DNA from: CAZPBC01 sp964584775
GTDB taxonomy: Bacteria > Chlamydiota > Chlamydiia > Chlamydiales > SLFE01
Length of the DNA: 64,000 bases
NCBI GenBank assembly: GCA_964584775.1
Contig: CAZPBC010000001.1
Coordinates: 1 to 64,000, forward strand
Direction of reading: 5' to 3'
Under the pieces are notes generated by a model. It was not told the origin of the DNA. It saw nothing but the letters and a program-made list of their open reading frames with translations, and made no database searches. Numbering within the stretch: the first letter of the stretch is position 1; every line of letters begins with the position of its first letter. The position numbers were made by a program, and so were the translations under genes. Shown here piece by piece: positions 8,192 to 16,420 of the stretch.

Positions 8192-8446
8192 ATGGCAATT
8201 ACTAAACCTCGCTCATTTCGTGGCGGTAGCCGTTTTAAAAAGAGAAAGAAGTGTCCTTTCACTGCCGCTGGCGTGAAAGTCATCGACTACAAGGATGTTG
8301 AAGTCCTTAAGAGATTTATCACCGATCGTGGTAAAATTTTACCTCGTCGTATTACAGGCGTTTCAGCATGGCACCAACGCCAACTTTCACAAGCAATTAA
8401 AAGGGCGCGTATGATTGCGCTTCTACCCTTTGTTGATAGAAGTTAG
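8192..8446 (+). CDS. rpsR: 30S ribosomal protein S18 (bS18)
   Basis: 84 residues. The [19 protein letters not shown] zinc-type N-terminus (single Cys remaining), [18 protein letters not shown] and the basic [14 protein letters not shown] ending are diagnostic. It sits between rpsF and rplI, the standard S6-S18-L9 operon order. TTTTGGAGAAA serves as ribosome-binding site. Confidence 0.97.
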   Translation: MAITKPRSFRGGSRFKKRKKCPFTAAGVKVIDYKDVEVLKRFITDRGKILPRRITGVSAWHQRQLSQAIKRARMIALLPFVDRS

Positions 8447-8460
8447 GAGAAGAAACGTAT

Positions 8461-8997
8461 ATGGCAACTAAATTATTACTCATAAATGATGTAGAGGATC
8501 TTGGCCGAAGCGGTGAAATCGTTTCAGTAAAGCCGGGATACGCAAGAAACTTTCTTCTTCCTCAACAAAAAGCGGTTGTTGCTGATAAGCAGACAATCCG
8601 CATGCAAGCAAAGTTGCAAGAAGAGAGAGCTAAACAAGCTGTGATCGACAAAAAAGACTCTGAAGAGCTTGCGAAGAAGCTTGAAGGTGTCACTCTAAGC
8701 ACGGTTGTGAAAGTGGACCAGGAAGGACATATGTTCGGTTCTGTGACTCAAGTGGACATTCAAGGACTCTTGGAGGCAGAAGGCTTCGTCGTGACGAAGA
8801 AGATGGTCCTCGTCAAGCACCCTTTCAAACAAACAGGCGTCTACAAAGTCGACCTGAAGTTGAAAGAAGATGTGCCAGCTTCTGTTTCACTCAAGATCTT
8901 ACCTGATCAAGAAGTGAAGAAGCCTGAGCCACAAGAGGCCGCTCCTGCTGAAGAGCCGCAAGAGGCACCTGCAGAAGAGGCCGCAACAGAAGAATAA
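8461..8997 (+). CDS. rplI: 50S ribosomal protein L9 (bL9)
   Basis: 178 residues. The N-terminal domain shows DVEDLGRSGEIVSVKPGYARNF, the connecting helix runs from about residue 42 to 75, and the C-terminal domain (GHMFGSVTQVDI, VLVKHPFKQTGVY) is complete. Beyond the usual end there is a ~28-residue Ala/Glu/Pro-rich tail (QEAAPAEEPQEAPAEE). Last gene of the rplY operon, followed by a strong terminator. Confidence 0.97.
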   Translation: MATKLLLINDVEDLGRSGEIVSVKPGYARNFLLPQQKAVVADKQTIRMQAKLQEERAKQAVIDKKDSEELAKKLEGVTLSTVVKVDQEGHMFGSVTQVDIQGLLEAEGFVVTKKMVLVKHPFKQTGVYKVDLKLKEDVPASVSLKILPDQEVKKPEPQEAAPAEEPQEAPAEEAATEE

Positions 8998-9002
8998 AAC
9001 GT

Positions 9003-9038
9003 AAGGAGATTCTAGTTGATCAACTAGTCTCTCCTTTT
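9003..9038 (+). terminator. Rho-independent terminator of the rplY-rplI operon
   Basis: AAGGAGA (9003-9009) pairs with TCTCCTT (9030-9036), enclosing the perfect palindrome CTAGTTGATCAACTAG (9012-9027), and the stem is followed by T residues. It begins a few bases after the rplI stop. Confidence 0.85.
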
Positions 9039-9083
9039 CAATTGCATTTTGCACTGCGAGAAGTGTGACTTTGGAGGTTGGAT

Positions 9084-10067
9084 ATGAAACTCTATGACGA
9101 TCAATACGTGGTCATCACGGGTGGAGCAGGATTCATTGGCTCCAATGTGATCAAGCGACTGAACGATGAAGGTTTCACCAGTATCATCATCGTTGATGAT
9201 CTGGGTACCTCTGAAAAGTGGAAAAACCTCGTTGGCAAAAAGTTCGAGGGGATTGTCTCTCGATATGAAATTTTTGATTGGCTGAAAGGACGTGAAAGCG
9301 AAATTGAGGCCTTCATTCATTTAGGGGCTTGCTCTTCGACTGTTGAGCGAGATGCTGATTACCTTTACACGAACAACACTCTCTTCAGCCAACAGCTCTG
9401 TGAGTATGCTCTAGAAAACGGCCATCGTTTCATCTATGCCTCTAGTGCTGCAACTTACGGCAACGGTGAGCAAGGTTTTTCAGATGATCCTTCAGGACTT
9501 CAGGCGCTTTCTCCACTCAATATGTATGGCTTTTCGAAGCATCTCTTTGATCTTTGGCTCCAGAAACATGGTCTTTTAAACAAAGTTACAGGACTCAAAT
9601 ACTTCAACGTCTTTGGTCCAAACGAGTACCATAAAGGGCGTATGGCTTCTGCAATTGTCCACTTCACTCGACAGATCGCAGAAAAGGGAGCGGTCAAGTT
9701 GTTCAAGTCTTCAGAACCAGATAAATTTGAGGATGGCGGGCAGCTGCGAGATTTCGTTTATGTCAAAGATGTGGCAAAAATCACAGCAGACTTATTGAAG
9801 AAGGATGTCTTCGGTATTTACAACATGGGAACCGGAACGCCTCACACGTGGTTAGAGCTTGCGAATGGAGTTTTCAAAGGACTAAAGCTGCCCCCAAAAA
9901 TTGAATTTGTCGATATGCCTGAAGACCTGGTTGGTAAATACCAGAACTACACAGCTGCTGACATGGGGCGTTTTGAGGGGGAATTTGGCTCGATTGCTTG
10001 GACACCCTTTGAAGAGTCTGTGATTGAGTATGTGGAAGACTATCTCGTTAAAGAGGAAGTGAACTAG
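9084..10067 (+). CDS. hldD: ADP-L-glycero-D-manno-heptose-6-epimerase
   Basis: Extended short-chain dehydrogenase that epimerises ADP-D,D-heptose to ADP-L,D-heptose for the LPS inner core. Features: Rossmann motif GGAGFIGSNVI at the N-terminus, HLGACSSTVE, YASSAATYGNG, the catalytic Tyr/Lys in MYGFSKHL, KYFNVFGPNEYHKGRMAS and GQLRDFVYVKDV, which together are specific for HldD. About 327 residues, normal length. ATG 9084 is chosen because GGAGG ends 6 nt ahead; a TTG two codons upstream is less well placed. Its stop overlaps the next gene's GTG by one base, so hldD and the HldE-like kinase form an operon. Confidence 0.94.
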   Translation: MKLYDDQYVVITGGAGFIGSNVIKRLNDEGFTSIIIVDDLGTSEKWKNLVGKKFEGIVSRYEIFDWLKGRESEIEAFIHLGACSSTVERDADYLYTNNTLFSQQLCEYALENGHRFIYASSAATYGNGEQGFSDDPSGLQALSPLNMYGFSKHLFDLWLQKHGLLNKVTGLKYFNVFGPNEYHKGRMASAIVHFTRQIAEKGAVKLFKSSEPDKFEDGGQLRDFVYVKDVAKITADLLKKDVFGIYNMGTGTPHTWLELANGVFKGLKLPPKIEFVDMPEDLVGKYQNYTAADMGRFEGEFGSIAWTPFEESVIEYVEDYLVKEEVN

Positions 10068-11404
10068 TGGATCTCACCACTCTTTTTTGTCAGCTGAAAC
10101 CCGTTAAAGTCCTTGTTCTGGGAGACTACATGCTAGACTCCTATACAGAGGGCAAGGCAGAAAGAATCTCCCCAGAGGCACCGGTCGCCGTCGTCCATGT
10201 CTCTTCCGAGCGAGACCTTCCTGGAGGAGCGGGGAACGTGGTTCTTGGCCTCCTTGCTCTAGGAGCGGAAGTGACAGCCTGTGGGAGGGTGGGAGCTGAC
10301 CTGAAAGGAGAAAGAGTCTTACGTCTTCTATCAACAGGCGGGGCAGATACGACGGGAATGGTTCTTGAAGAAGGGTTTCACACCACCTTCAAAAACCGCG
10401 TGATCGCTTCGAAGCAACAAGTCGTTAGGATTGATTATGAAAAGGTGTCGGAGATCTCTCCGCCCGCTGAAGATCAACTTACCCGGTTTTTAGAAAAAGA
10501 GATTCCAAAGCACCAGGTGCTCGCGATCTCTGACTATGGAAAAGGGGGACTCTCAAGGACTCTACTCAAAAAAGCAATTCAGTGCGCTAAAAAACATGAC
10601 ATCTTTGTGATTACTGACCCCAAAGGGCTCGACTTTTCTAAATACGACGGCACCACTCTGATCAAACCAAATTTTTCCGAAGCAGTCGCGGTTTCTGGAC
10701 TAGATAAAGAGGCTCCCTTAGAGGAGATTGGAATGGCAGTTCTTGAGGCTGCGGGTGCCGAAGAGTTGTTAATCACCCGTTCTGAAGCAGGGATTACCTA
10801 TTTTGATAAAAAGAGAAATCGTCATGACTTTCCCGCTAAGGTGCGCCAGGTGCGCGATGTGACTGGAGCGGGGGATACGGTCCTGGCGGCACTCACTCTT
10901 GCCCGGGGAAGTGGGCTCTCCATGGCCCATGCCTGCCAGATCGCAAATGTTGCAGCAGGTCTTGCTGTGGAAGAGATTGGTTGTGCGCAAGTGACGCTTA
11001 CCCAAGTGGCAAGGAGACTCTTGACGCAAGCGACCGAGAACAAAATTTTCGATGACCAGCACCTCTCTGCACTAAAAGTGGGCCTTGAGGACACTCAGCT
11101 GGTCTATCTTGCCCCTGACAGCTTCTATACGAAAGAGCTGGTAGAGATCCTGTCTCAGCTCAAATCAGGGGGCAAAGAGCTGGTTCTCTTTATCAGTGAA
11201 AGTGAGGAGAGCGCCTCCTTTGCTGAATTCTTGGCTGATCTGAAGTTTGTTAGCGCGCTGATCTTGAGTCAGTCTCCCTTTGAGAAAGTCGCAGAAGTTC
11301 TTGAGGTTCAAGAACTTTATCAGGTTTTAGCAGGCCGTTTACAAAAATTGGCTAACCCTCCATTAGTAAAGAAAGAGAGCCCTTCTGTCCTAGCCTCTCT
11401 CTAA
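10067..11404 (+). CDS. hldE: HldE-like heptose kinase with degenerate second domain
   Basis: Residues ~1-315 form a ribokinase/PfkB-type domain of the HldE (RfaE) D-glycero-beta-D-manno-heptose-7-phosphate kinase: VLGDYMLDSYTEGKAERISP, PGGAGNVVLGLLALG, and the ATP/anion-hole motif DVTGAGDTVLAAL with its catalytic Asp. The length (445) suggests a second domain as in bifunctional HldE, but residues ~330-445 lack the GxFDxxHxGH nucleotidyltransferase motif and read instead QLVYLAPDSFYTKELVEI and similar. The adenylyl-transfer step would need another enzyme. Start GTG overlaps the hldD stop. Kinase domain sure; role of the C-terminal part unknown. Confidence 0.88.
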   Translation: MDLTTLFCQLKPVKVLVLGDYMLDSYTEGKAERISPEAPVAVVHVSSERDLPGGAGNVVLGLLALGAEVTACGRVGADLKGERVLRLLSTGGADTTGMVLEEGFHTTFKNRVIASKQQVVRIDYEKVSEISPPAEDQLTRFLEKEIPKHQVLAISDYGKGGLSRTLLKKAIQCAKKHDIFVITDPKGLDFSKYDGTTLIKPNFSEAVAVSGLDKEAPLEEIGMAVLEAAGAEELLITRSEAGITYFDKKRNRHDFPAKVRQVRDVTGAGDTVLAALTLARGSGLSMAHACQIANVAAGLAVEEIGCAQVTLTQVARRLLTQATENKIFDDQHLSALKVGLEDTQLVYLAPDSFYTKELVEILSQLKSGGKELVLFISESEESASFAEFLADLKFVSALILSQSPFEKVAEVLEVQELYQVLAGRLQKLANPPLVKKESPSVLASL

Positions 11405-11429
11405 TCAGGGTCTTTCTGAGGAGGTTTGC

Positions 11430-12773
11430 ATGGAGTTGAATGCTGAATTTCAGTGGAAGCAGGAACCTGCAGCTGAACGTTTTGTCGAGCGTTACCTCAC
11501 CTCAATTGTTTCGCGTATTCCCGATCTAGCAGATTTTGAAGAACAACTTGTCGAACAGACCAGCAGCCGCCTATTCGACTGGGTCGACCATCTCTCCTTG
11601 CCAATGAATGAAGAGCTTCACTTCGAGCTTGAATTGATCGGTTTTACTGTCGACTCCGTTTCTAAAACAGAGACGCTTTACCGCCATAAACGGGCGCAGC
11701 TTCCCGCCATCGCATTGAACACGGGGAAAAGAAGTGGTTGTTATATCAAAGTAGATGAGATCAGTGCTTTTTTGATGGTGCACGGTTTAAAGAGAAAGAT
11801 TGAAGGTGCGCTCTTCTCTCCCTACCGTAGAGCGCTGGTCACAGAGGTCTCACATTGTCAATTCTGGGTCGTAGAGAGAAGGGGAACGAGAACGTTAGAG
11901 CCCACACACCCCGGCTCCTCATACCTGACGAAATACATGAAAGCAAAAGAGTATTGGCGTACCCGTCCTCGTACAGGGGAGGATGAGGAGGGGGAAATCC
12001 ACCAAGCGATCCAGCTGGCTAAGGAGCTGACGGCCGAGCTCGGACAGGATGTCGCTGCGTCACTAGTACTCGAAGTGGAAAGAGAGTTTTGGCAGGCGAA
12101 AAATCGGGCAGGACAAATTCAAAAGGCGCGTCAGGACCATTTAGGTCTTGGGTGGGCGAACCACGACCACCATACGTTCCGCTCCTCAAGAGAAACCTTT
12201 ACGCTGCTTGTTGAACTTTTTCAGGTTCTTGGATTTCATTGCCGTGAGCGTTTTTACGCAGGTGAGGAGGCGGGATGGGGAGCTCAAGTGATGGAAAATG
12301 AGACAGCGTCCCTCGTCCTTTTCTTGGATGTGGATCTCAGTCCAGAGGAGCTGATGATTGACTTTTCTAAAGAGCCTCTTCCTGGGGAGAAAGAGCTAGG
12401 GACAATTGGACTCTGGTGTGCGCTTCACGGTGACTCAATCACAAGCGCCGGAATGCACCATTTAGAAGCGCAGTTTACCTTTGATCAGTTGAAAGAGGAT
12501 TTAGAGAAAAGGGGAGTCCAGATGATGGACCCCTTCTCCGATTTTAGTTACTTGAAGCAGGCCTTTACAGAAGCTGAAAGATGGTGGCCTTCAGAAGCTC
12601 GCATCGAGCGGCTTCTAGACGAAAATCTCATATCGGAGGAGCAATCACAGGTGTTCCTGACTGAGGGTGCTGTAGGAAGCCATTTAGAGAATCTGCAGCG
12701 CCGTGAGGGGTACAAGGGCTTCAATCAAGAAAACGTCAGTAAAATTATCCGGCGTACAGATCCGAGAAATTAA
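11430..12773 (+). CDS. Conserved-looking hypothetical protein, 447 aa
   Basis: Not recognised. A soluble, acidic protein without signal peptide or membrane segment. It is rich in Trp, His and charged residues; notable clusters are GWANHDHHTFRSSRETF near residue 245 and FHCRERFYAGEEAGWGAQV, which could be metal- or nucleotide-binding but match no family I know. A good ribosome-binding site (GAGGAGG) precedes ATG 11430. It lies 25 nt after the HldE-like gene on the same strand and converges with the OTU gene, overlapping its end by 4 nt. Coding character is clear from length and codon use. Confidence 0.8.
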   Translation: MELNAEFQWKQEPAAERFVERYLTSIVSRIPDLADFEEQLVEQTSSRLFDWVDHLSLPMNEELHFELELIGFTVDSVSKTETLYRHKRAQLPAIALNTGKRSGCYIKVDEISAFLMVHGLKRKIEGALFSPYRRALVTEVSHCQFWVVERRGTRTLEPTHPGSSYLTKYMKAKEYWRTRPRTGEDEEGEIHQAIQLAKELTAELGQDVAASLVLEVEREFWQAKNRAGQIQKARQDHLGLGWANHDHHTFRSSRETFTLLVELFQVLGFHCRERFYAGEEAGWGAQVMENETASLVLFLDVDLSPEELMIDFSKEPLPGEKELGTIGLWCALHGDSITSAGMHHLEAQFTFDQLKEDLEKRGVQMMDPFSDFSYLKQAFTEAERWWPSEARIERLLDENLISEEQSQVFLTEGAVGSHLENLQRREGYKGFNQENVSKIIRRTDPRN

Positions 12774-13849
12774 GTTTTTCGTTGGAGTGACTGGTAGTGG
12801 TCCCCTTTTAGATACAGATAAAGCGGCTTTTCTCGGGGGAATTCCTTTTGACCAAAGCGCGTATGTTCAGAAGCGACGAGCTTCCCTCTTTCAACATCGT
12901 TGTGTTCAAAGGAAATGATGTGGATCGGACGCTTTAAAACATAGAGCGACATCAGAAGAGCAGTGTCATAATCCATCCAGACGCCATTGCGTTCAGCTAT
13001 ATCGGCAAACAGTCTTGCCTTAATGTAGTCAGACGGGGTGCCATGATGACTCACAGAAAGATCAGCTACATCTCTTCCATGGCGGGCACGAGGATTGCGA
13101 AGAAGAATATCAAGGTTATCGTCGATTTCATCGGCATTTTCACGGACAGCTTGTGCAAAATCCTTTCTGTACTTTCTCGCGAGTACCTTGATTTGAGTCT
13201 CTGTGGATCCGGGGAAAAGATCTGCGGCGAGTGCGTTGAAAAAGCAGTTTCCATCTCCAGGGACATTGGTCCTGACATAGTCTCTTTGTAGCAGGAACTC
13301 AAATTTTGCTTCTGAGTCTGTTTTGCTCTCTAGGGAGTCATTCAGCAGATCACGGAGATACTCCATTTTCCAGTCGTCTTTCGAAGAGAATAGATCAAAG
13401 AAACGGCACACCCACTTGATCCACTGAACAAGCGTAGAGGAAGCTTGTTCACCTGTTTCAGGATCAAGGCCCATCGTGGTCATTTTTAGGCGACTCATTG
13501 CTTCGAACTCTTTGAGATACTGAAGCTGGGCTTCGACACGCTCCGCATCTAATGGAATCTCAGTAACCGCAGCTTCGCGCTTCTTTGCTTCAAGAGCTTG
13601 AATGGCGCTGCTGACGCAGAACAACCTGTCAGCGAGATCTTTCATCTCAGTCTGACCGACATAGGTGTTTCCGACAACCCTCTGCCATGTCTTTGTAATT
13701 TCATGACATTCGGTCGTTGCAGCATCTAGCAGGGTCGCGATTCTACCGTCTAAATCCCCTTTTTTGTTGTACTTGAGGGGCTCAGATAGGTAGAAGCCAG
13801 CCATTTCTGCTTGATCCGTTAAAACTGTGTCGTTTATTCTATCTGGCAT
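12770..13849 (-). CDS. OTU-family cysteine protease, candidate deubiquitinating effector
   Basis: The C-terminal half (about residues 190-355) is an ovarian-tumour (OTU) protease domain: VPGDGNCFFNALA carries the Asp199 and nucleophile Cys202, and LKGDHYQSL near the end carries the general-base His351. OTU enzymes cleave ubiquitin chains; bacteria with this domain are mostly intracellular, and a chlamydial OTU (ChlaOTU) is a known secreted effector. The N-terminal half (~1-180) is helical with no signal peptide and no known domain, and may hold a type III secretion signal or target-binding part. Monocistronic and divergent from the next gene. Domain assignment strong, activity and secretion inferred. 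Confidence 0.9.
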   Translation of the reverse strand: MPDRINDTVLTDQAEMAGFYLSEPLKYNKKGDLDGRIATLLDAATTECHEITKTWQRVVGNTYVGQTEMKDLADRLFCVSSAIQALEAKKREAAVTEIPLDAERVEAQLQYLKEFEAMSRLKMTTMGLDPETGEQASSTLVQWIKWVCRFFDLFSSKDDWKMEYLRDLLNDSLESKTDSEAKFEFLLQRDYVRTNVPGDGNCFFNALAADLFPGSTETQIKVLARKYRKDFAQAVRENADEIDDNLDILLRNPRARHGRDVADLSVSHHGTPSDYIKARLFADIAERNGVWMDYDTALLMSLYVLKRPIHIISFEHNDVERGKLVASEHTRFGQKEFPREKPLYLYLKGDHYQSLQRKT

Positions 13850-13916
13850 AACAACTATACTATCTCAAATTGACTTTAAGGTTCATTAAAATTTACATGA
13901 ATATTATATTAATTCT

Positions 13917-15041
13917 ATGGCCATTTTAAGGGGTGTAGAGACAGACGAGAAAGAGGTCTCAGGGAGCGCTTTTTTAGCTGCGATCGCTGAGGATCCTCGT
14001 ATTCTTTCTAATCAGGGAGGGCAGGAGGTCACCTCAGGCGCTTTAGAGTCTCTAGACGCCTTATATAAGGTTGAGACGGTGAATTTAGCGACGGTGAGAA
14101 AAGCCACAGCTCCCTCAGGTCCAAAAAAGGCTGAAGAGAGCCCCAGGATGACTCCAGAGGAGCCTCTAAATCCCATCTCGTCCAACGAGCCTATCGGGCC
14201 CGCACTGGATCTCGTCTCTGAGCGGCTTTCGTCGTTTGTCCTGCAAGAGCCCATCCAAGTCTTACGCCTTTCTAAGAAGCTAGAAGCCCAGTTGCGTGCT
14301 GTGGGCAAGGAACGCCTCATTCACCTCCTTGAAGAAAAGCAGGAGGAGGTGCAGAACAAACTGCAAAAACGCCTAGGGCCCCATTTCTCTAAAGAGAGTG
14401 GTCGAGTCGATTTCGAAGCCTTGCTCCGAGCTGCCTTTCACCCTCTCTCTTTTTCTTTCCTTCAAGAGGCGCTCAAGCCTTTTGGATTGGACTCCATATG
14501 GGCGACGTCTGATCGACAAGTTTATGAAGAGCCCACTGAACGCTTTCTCAAAGAGGTGAACCGTTTTGCTCTTATTGAGTCACTTGGTGCTGTCTTTAAA
14601 ACGTTCATCGTACCCTGGATTCAAAGAAGAGAGGGAGTTGCAACGAAAGGGGAGATTGAGGAAAAACTTGTTTCACTTGCGATAACCGAACGCGACACGG
14701 CACCGATCTTTAAGTTATTTGACAAGCTCCTTGGTAAAGAGTGGATGGGAGAGTTTTTGGTGACTCTTGAAGAGGGTGTCTACTCTTCTGATCAAAAGAT
14801 GGCTGAACAGGTAAAAAAAGCGGAGAAGGCACTCCTCGAGTTTTTCTATACGGAAGAGCTAGAGTATCCCCAAGAAGATCTTCTAACACTTGTTGAGGGG
14901 GCGCTCGTCAGAAGATGGAGTCTTCTATCACGTCGGCTACTGATCCGGACGCTTCACTCTCTTTCAAGATATAAACTCTTGAAGCGAAAGGGAGGAGTCA
15001 TCTATGTGTCTCTTTGCAAAAGCGAATGCCTCTCTCCGTAA
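13917..15041 (+). CDS. Hypothetical protein, 374 aa
   Basis: Not recognised. Helical soluble protein. The first ~100 residues are Ser/Thr/Pro/Glu-rich and probably disordered (KKAEESPRMTPEEPLNP), a common feature of chlamydial secreted proteins; residues ~110-370 are helical with a basic C-terminus (RRLLIRTLHSLSRYKLLKRK). Its promoter region is shared with the divergent OTU gene, only 67 bp apart. Its 3' end overlaps the convergent queC by 78 nt, unusually long, and a shorter true product cannot be excluded. Confidence 0.7.
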   Translation: MAILRGVETDEKEVSGSAFLAAIAEDPRILSNQGGQEVTSGALESLDALYKVETVNLATVRKATAPSGPKKAEESPRMTPEEPLNPISSNEPIGPALDLVSERLSSFVLQEPIQVLRLSKKLEAQLRAVGKERLIHLLEEKQEEVQNKLQKRLGPHFSKESGRVDFEALLRAAFHPLSFSFLQEALKPFGLDSIWATSDRQVYEEPTERFLKEVNRFALIESLGAVFKTFIVPWIQRREGVATKGEIEEKLVSLAITERDTAPIFKLFDKLLGKEWMGEFLVTLEEGVYSSDQKMAEQVKKAEKALLEFFYTEELEYPQEDLLTLVEGALVRRWSLLSRRLLIRTLHSLSRYKLLKRKGGVIYVSLCKSECLSP

Positions 15042-15659
15042 AGTGCAACTGTCACAGCTGCCACACGGTTTTCCCTCTTGAGGATCGTAACAACTAAATG
15101 TCTTTTCAAAAGGAACACCTAACTCTAAACCGAGAGAGAAAATTTCGGCCTTGTTCAAATGGATGAGGGGAGTGATGATTTGTGGTGCTGTTTTCTCGCG
15201 CGCGGTTTTTGTCGCTAGGTTCGTGACCGCTTGCATCGCTTCGACAAAAGCGGGACAGCAATCAGGGTAGTTGTGGTGGTCGTGCGCGTTTGGACCAAAG
15301 TAGATCTCTTCTGCGTCATAGAGTTCTGCTTGGCCTACAGCGAAAGAGAGAAAAAGGAGGTTTCTTGCAGGGACGTACGTGGGCGCGATGCCACTCTTTT
15401 CCACCTCTTTTAAGCTCCTTCCTTTGGGCGGGGGGGCTTGGTTGGTGAGGGCGCTACCGTGAAATTGTGATTGGGGGAGTTCGAGAACTTGATGGTCCAC
15501 CTGGTAGTGGGCGGCGATCTTTTTTGCAGATTCTAGTTCAATCGCATGGCGCTGACCATAAGAAAAACTGAGCGCTAGGATTTGAGAGTGCTTTTTCTTA
15601 GCTAAAGCAAGCATCACGCTGGAATCGGCACCTCCGCTGAGTAGGACGACAGCTGTCAC
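14964..15659 (-). CDS. queC: 7-cyano-7-deazaguanine synthase
   Basis: Converts 7-carboxy-7-deazaguanine to preQ0 with ATP and ammonia, in queuosine tRNA-modification biosynthesis. The N-terminal PP-loop reads VVLLSGGADSSVML; YVPARNLLFLSFAVG and GPNAHDHHNYPDCCP are family motifs, and the C-terminal CGSCDSCTLR with a preceding SCYDP forms the four-Cys zinc site. I place the start at GTG 15659, preceded by AAGGAG at 7 nt within the end of queE; a longer frame to 15689 would overlap queE. Follows queE directly, so they are an operon. Confidence 0.94.
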   Translation of the reverse strand: MTAVVLLSGGADSSVMLALAKKKHSQILALSFSYGQRHAIELESAKKIAAHYQVDHQVLELPQSQFHGSALTNQAPPPKGRSLKEVEKSGIAPTYVPARNLLFLSFAVGQAELYDAEEIYFGPNAHDHHNYPDCCPAFVEAMQAVTNLATKTAREKTAPQIITPLIHLNKAEIFSLGLELGVPFEKTFSCYDPQEGKPCGSCDSCTLRREAFAFAKRHIDDSSLSLQEFIS

Positions 15660-15661
15660 GG

Positions 15662-16303
15662 TTAAACTCCTTTCGTTGCGGGATCCCAAATGAACTTATG
15701 GATTTGTAGATTGAGGCGTGCGTAGGGGGCGTCGTTCAAGATCCATTCGGTAAGCTCGTGGCTTTCAAGCTGGTCCCAAACAGGAGAGAAGAGGAGGGTT
15801 CCAGCCTTTTTTTGAAGGTTGTGCTCCTCAATGACACGGAGCGCATACTCAAAATCTTCACGGTCGGCGACGACAAACTTGACTTCATCTTTACTGCGGA
15901 TCAGATGGAGGTTGTCCCAGCGGTTTTTTTCCTGCATCCCGCTTCCGGGACATTTGATATCGAGGATGATATGGACCTCTTCCGGAACGCGGGCGATAGG
16001 AAGGGAGCCTCCGGTTTCCAAGCTAATGGTATACCCCTCTTCTACGAGACGCTCCATCAAAGGGTAGACCCCTTCTTGAAGAAGAGGCTCTCCGCCCGTC
16101 ACGCAGACATGTTGGACCCGTGAGCGGTCAAGCTCCTCAAAGATCTGATCGAGAGTGATGGATTCTCCACGGACAAAAGAGTAGGGGGTGTCGCACCAGC
16201 TGCAACGTAGGTTGCACGCTGCAAGGCGTATGAAAAAGGTGGGAAGACCGGTAAAAGAGGTCTCGCCCTGGACTGAGGTAAAAGTCTCGATGATTCGGAT
16301 CAT
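15662..16303 (-). CDS. queE: 7-carboxy-7-deazaguanine synthase (radical SAM)
   Basis: Radical SAM enzyme that rearranges carboxytetrahydropterin to 7-carboxy-7-deazaguanine. The cluster-binding motif is CNLRCSWCDT (C-x3-C-x2-C) near residue 30, followed by VCVTGGEPLLQ and SLETGGS. 213 residues, typical length. First gene of the queEC pair. No queD or folE lies in the window, so the start of the pathway must be elsewhere or the intermediate is imported. Confidence 0.94.
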   Translation of the reverse strand: MIRIIETFTSVQGETSFTGLPTFFIRLAACNLRCSWCDTPYSFVRGESITLDQIFEELDRSRVQHVCVTGGEPLLQEGVYPLMERLVEEGYTISLETGGSLPIARVPEEVHIILDIKCPGSGMQEKNRWDNLHLIRSKDEVKFVVADREDFEYALRVIEEHNLQKKAGTLLFSPVWDQLESHELTEWILNDAPYARLNLQIHKFIWDPATKGV

Positions 16304-16369
16304 AAGAATTCAATTTTACCTGACTATTTGTTAATCGAGTAGTGAAAAAAGTCATATGCAATAAACCAT

Positions 16370-16397
16370 TTGAGAGCTATCATCCAGATCATAATAT
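16370..16397 (+). promoter_or_regulatory. Possible promoter of the mdh-gltA-acyP operon
   Basis: TTGAGA (16370-16375) and TAATAT (16392-16397) with a 16-bp spacer lie 23 nt ahead of the mdh ATG, in the 117-bp gap between the divergent queE and mdh. Consensus-based only. Confidence 0.4.
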
Positions 16398-16420
16398 CAT
16401 TGCCATACGTGAGAGTTTAT

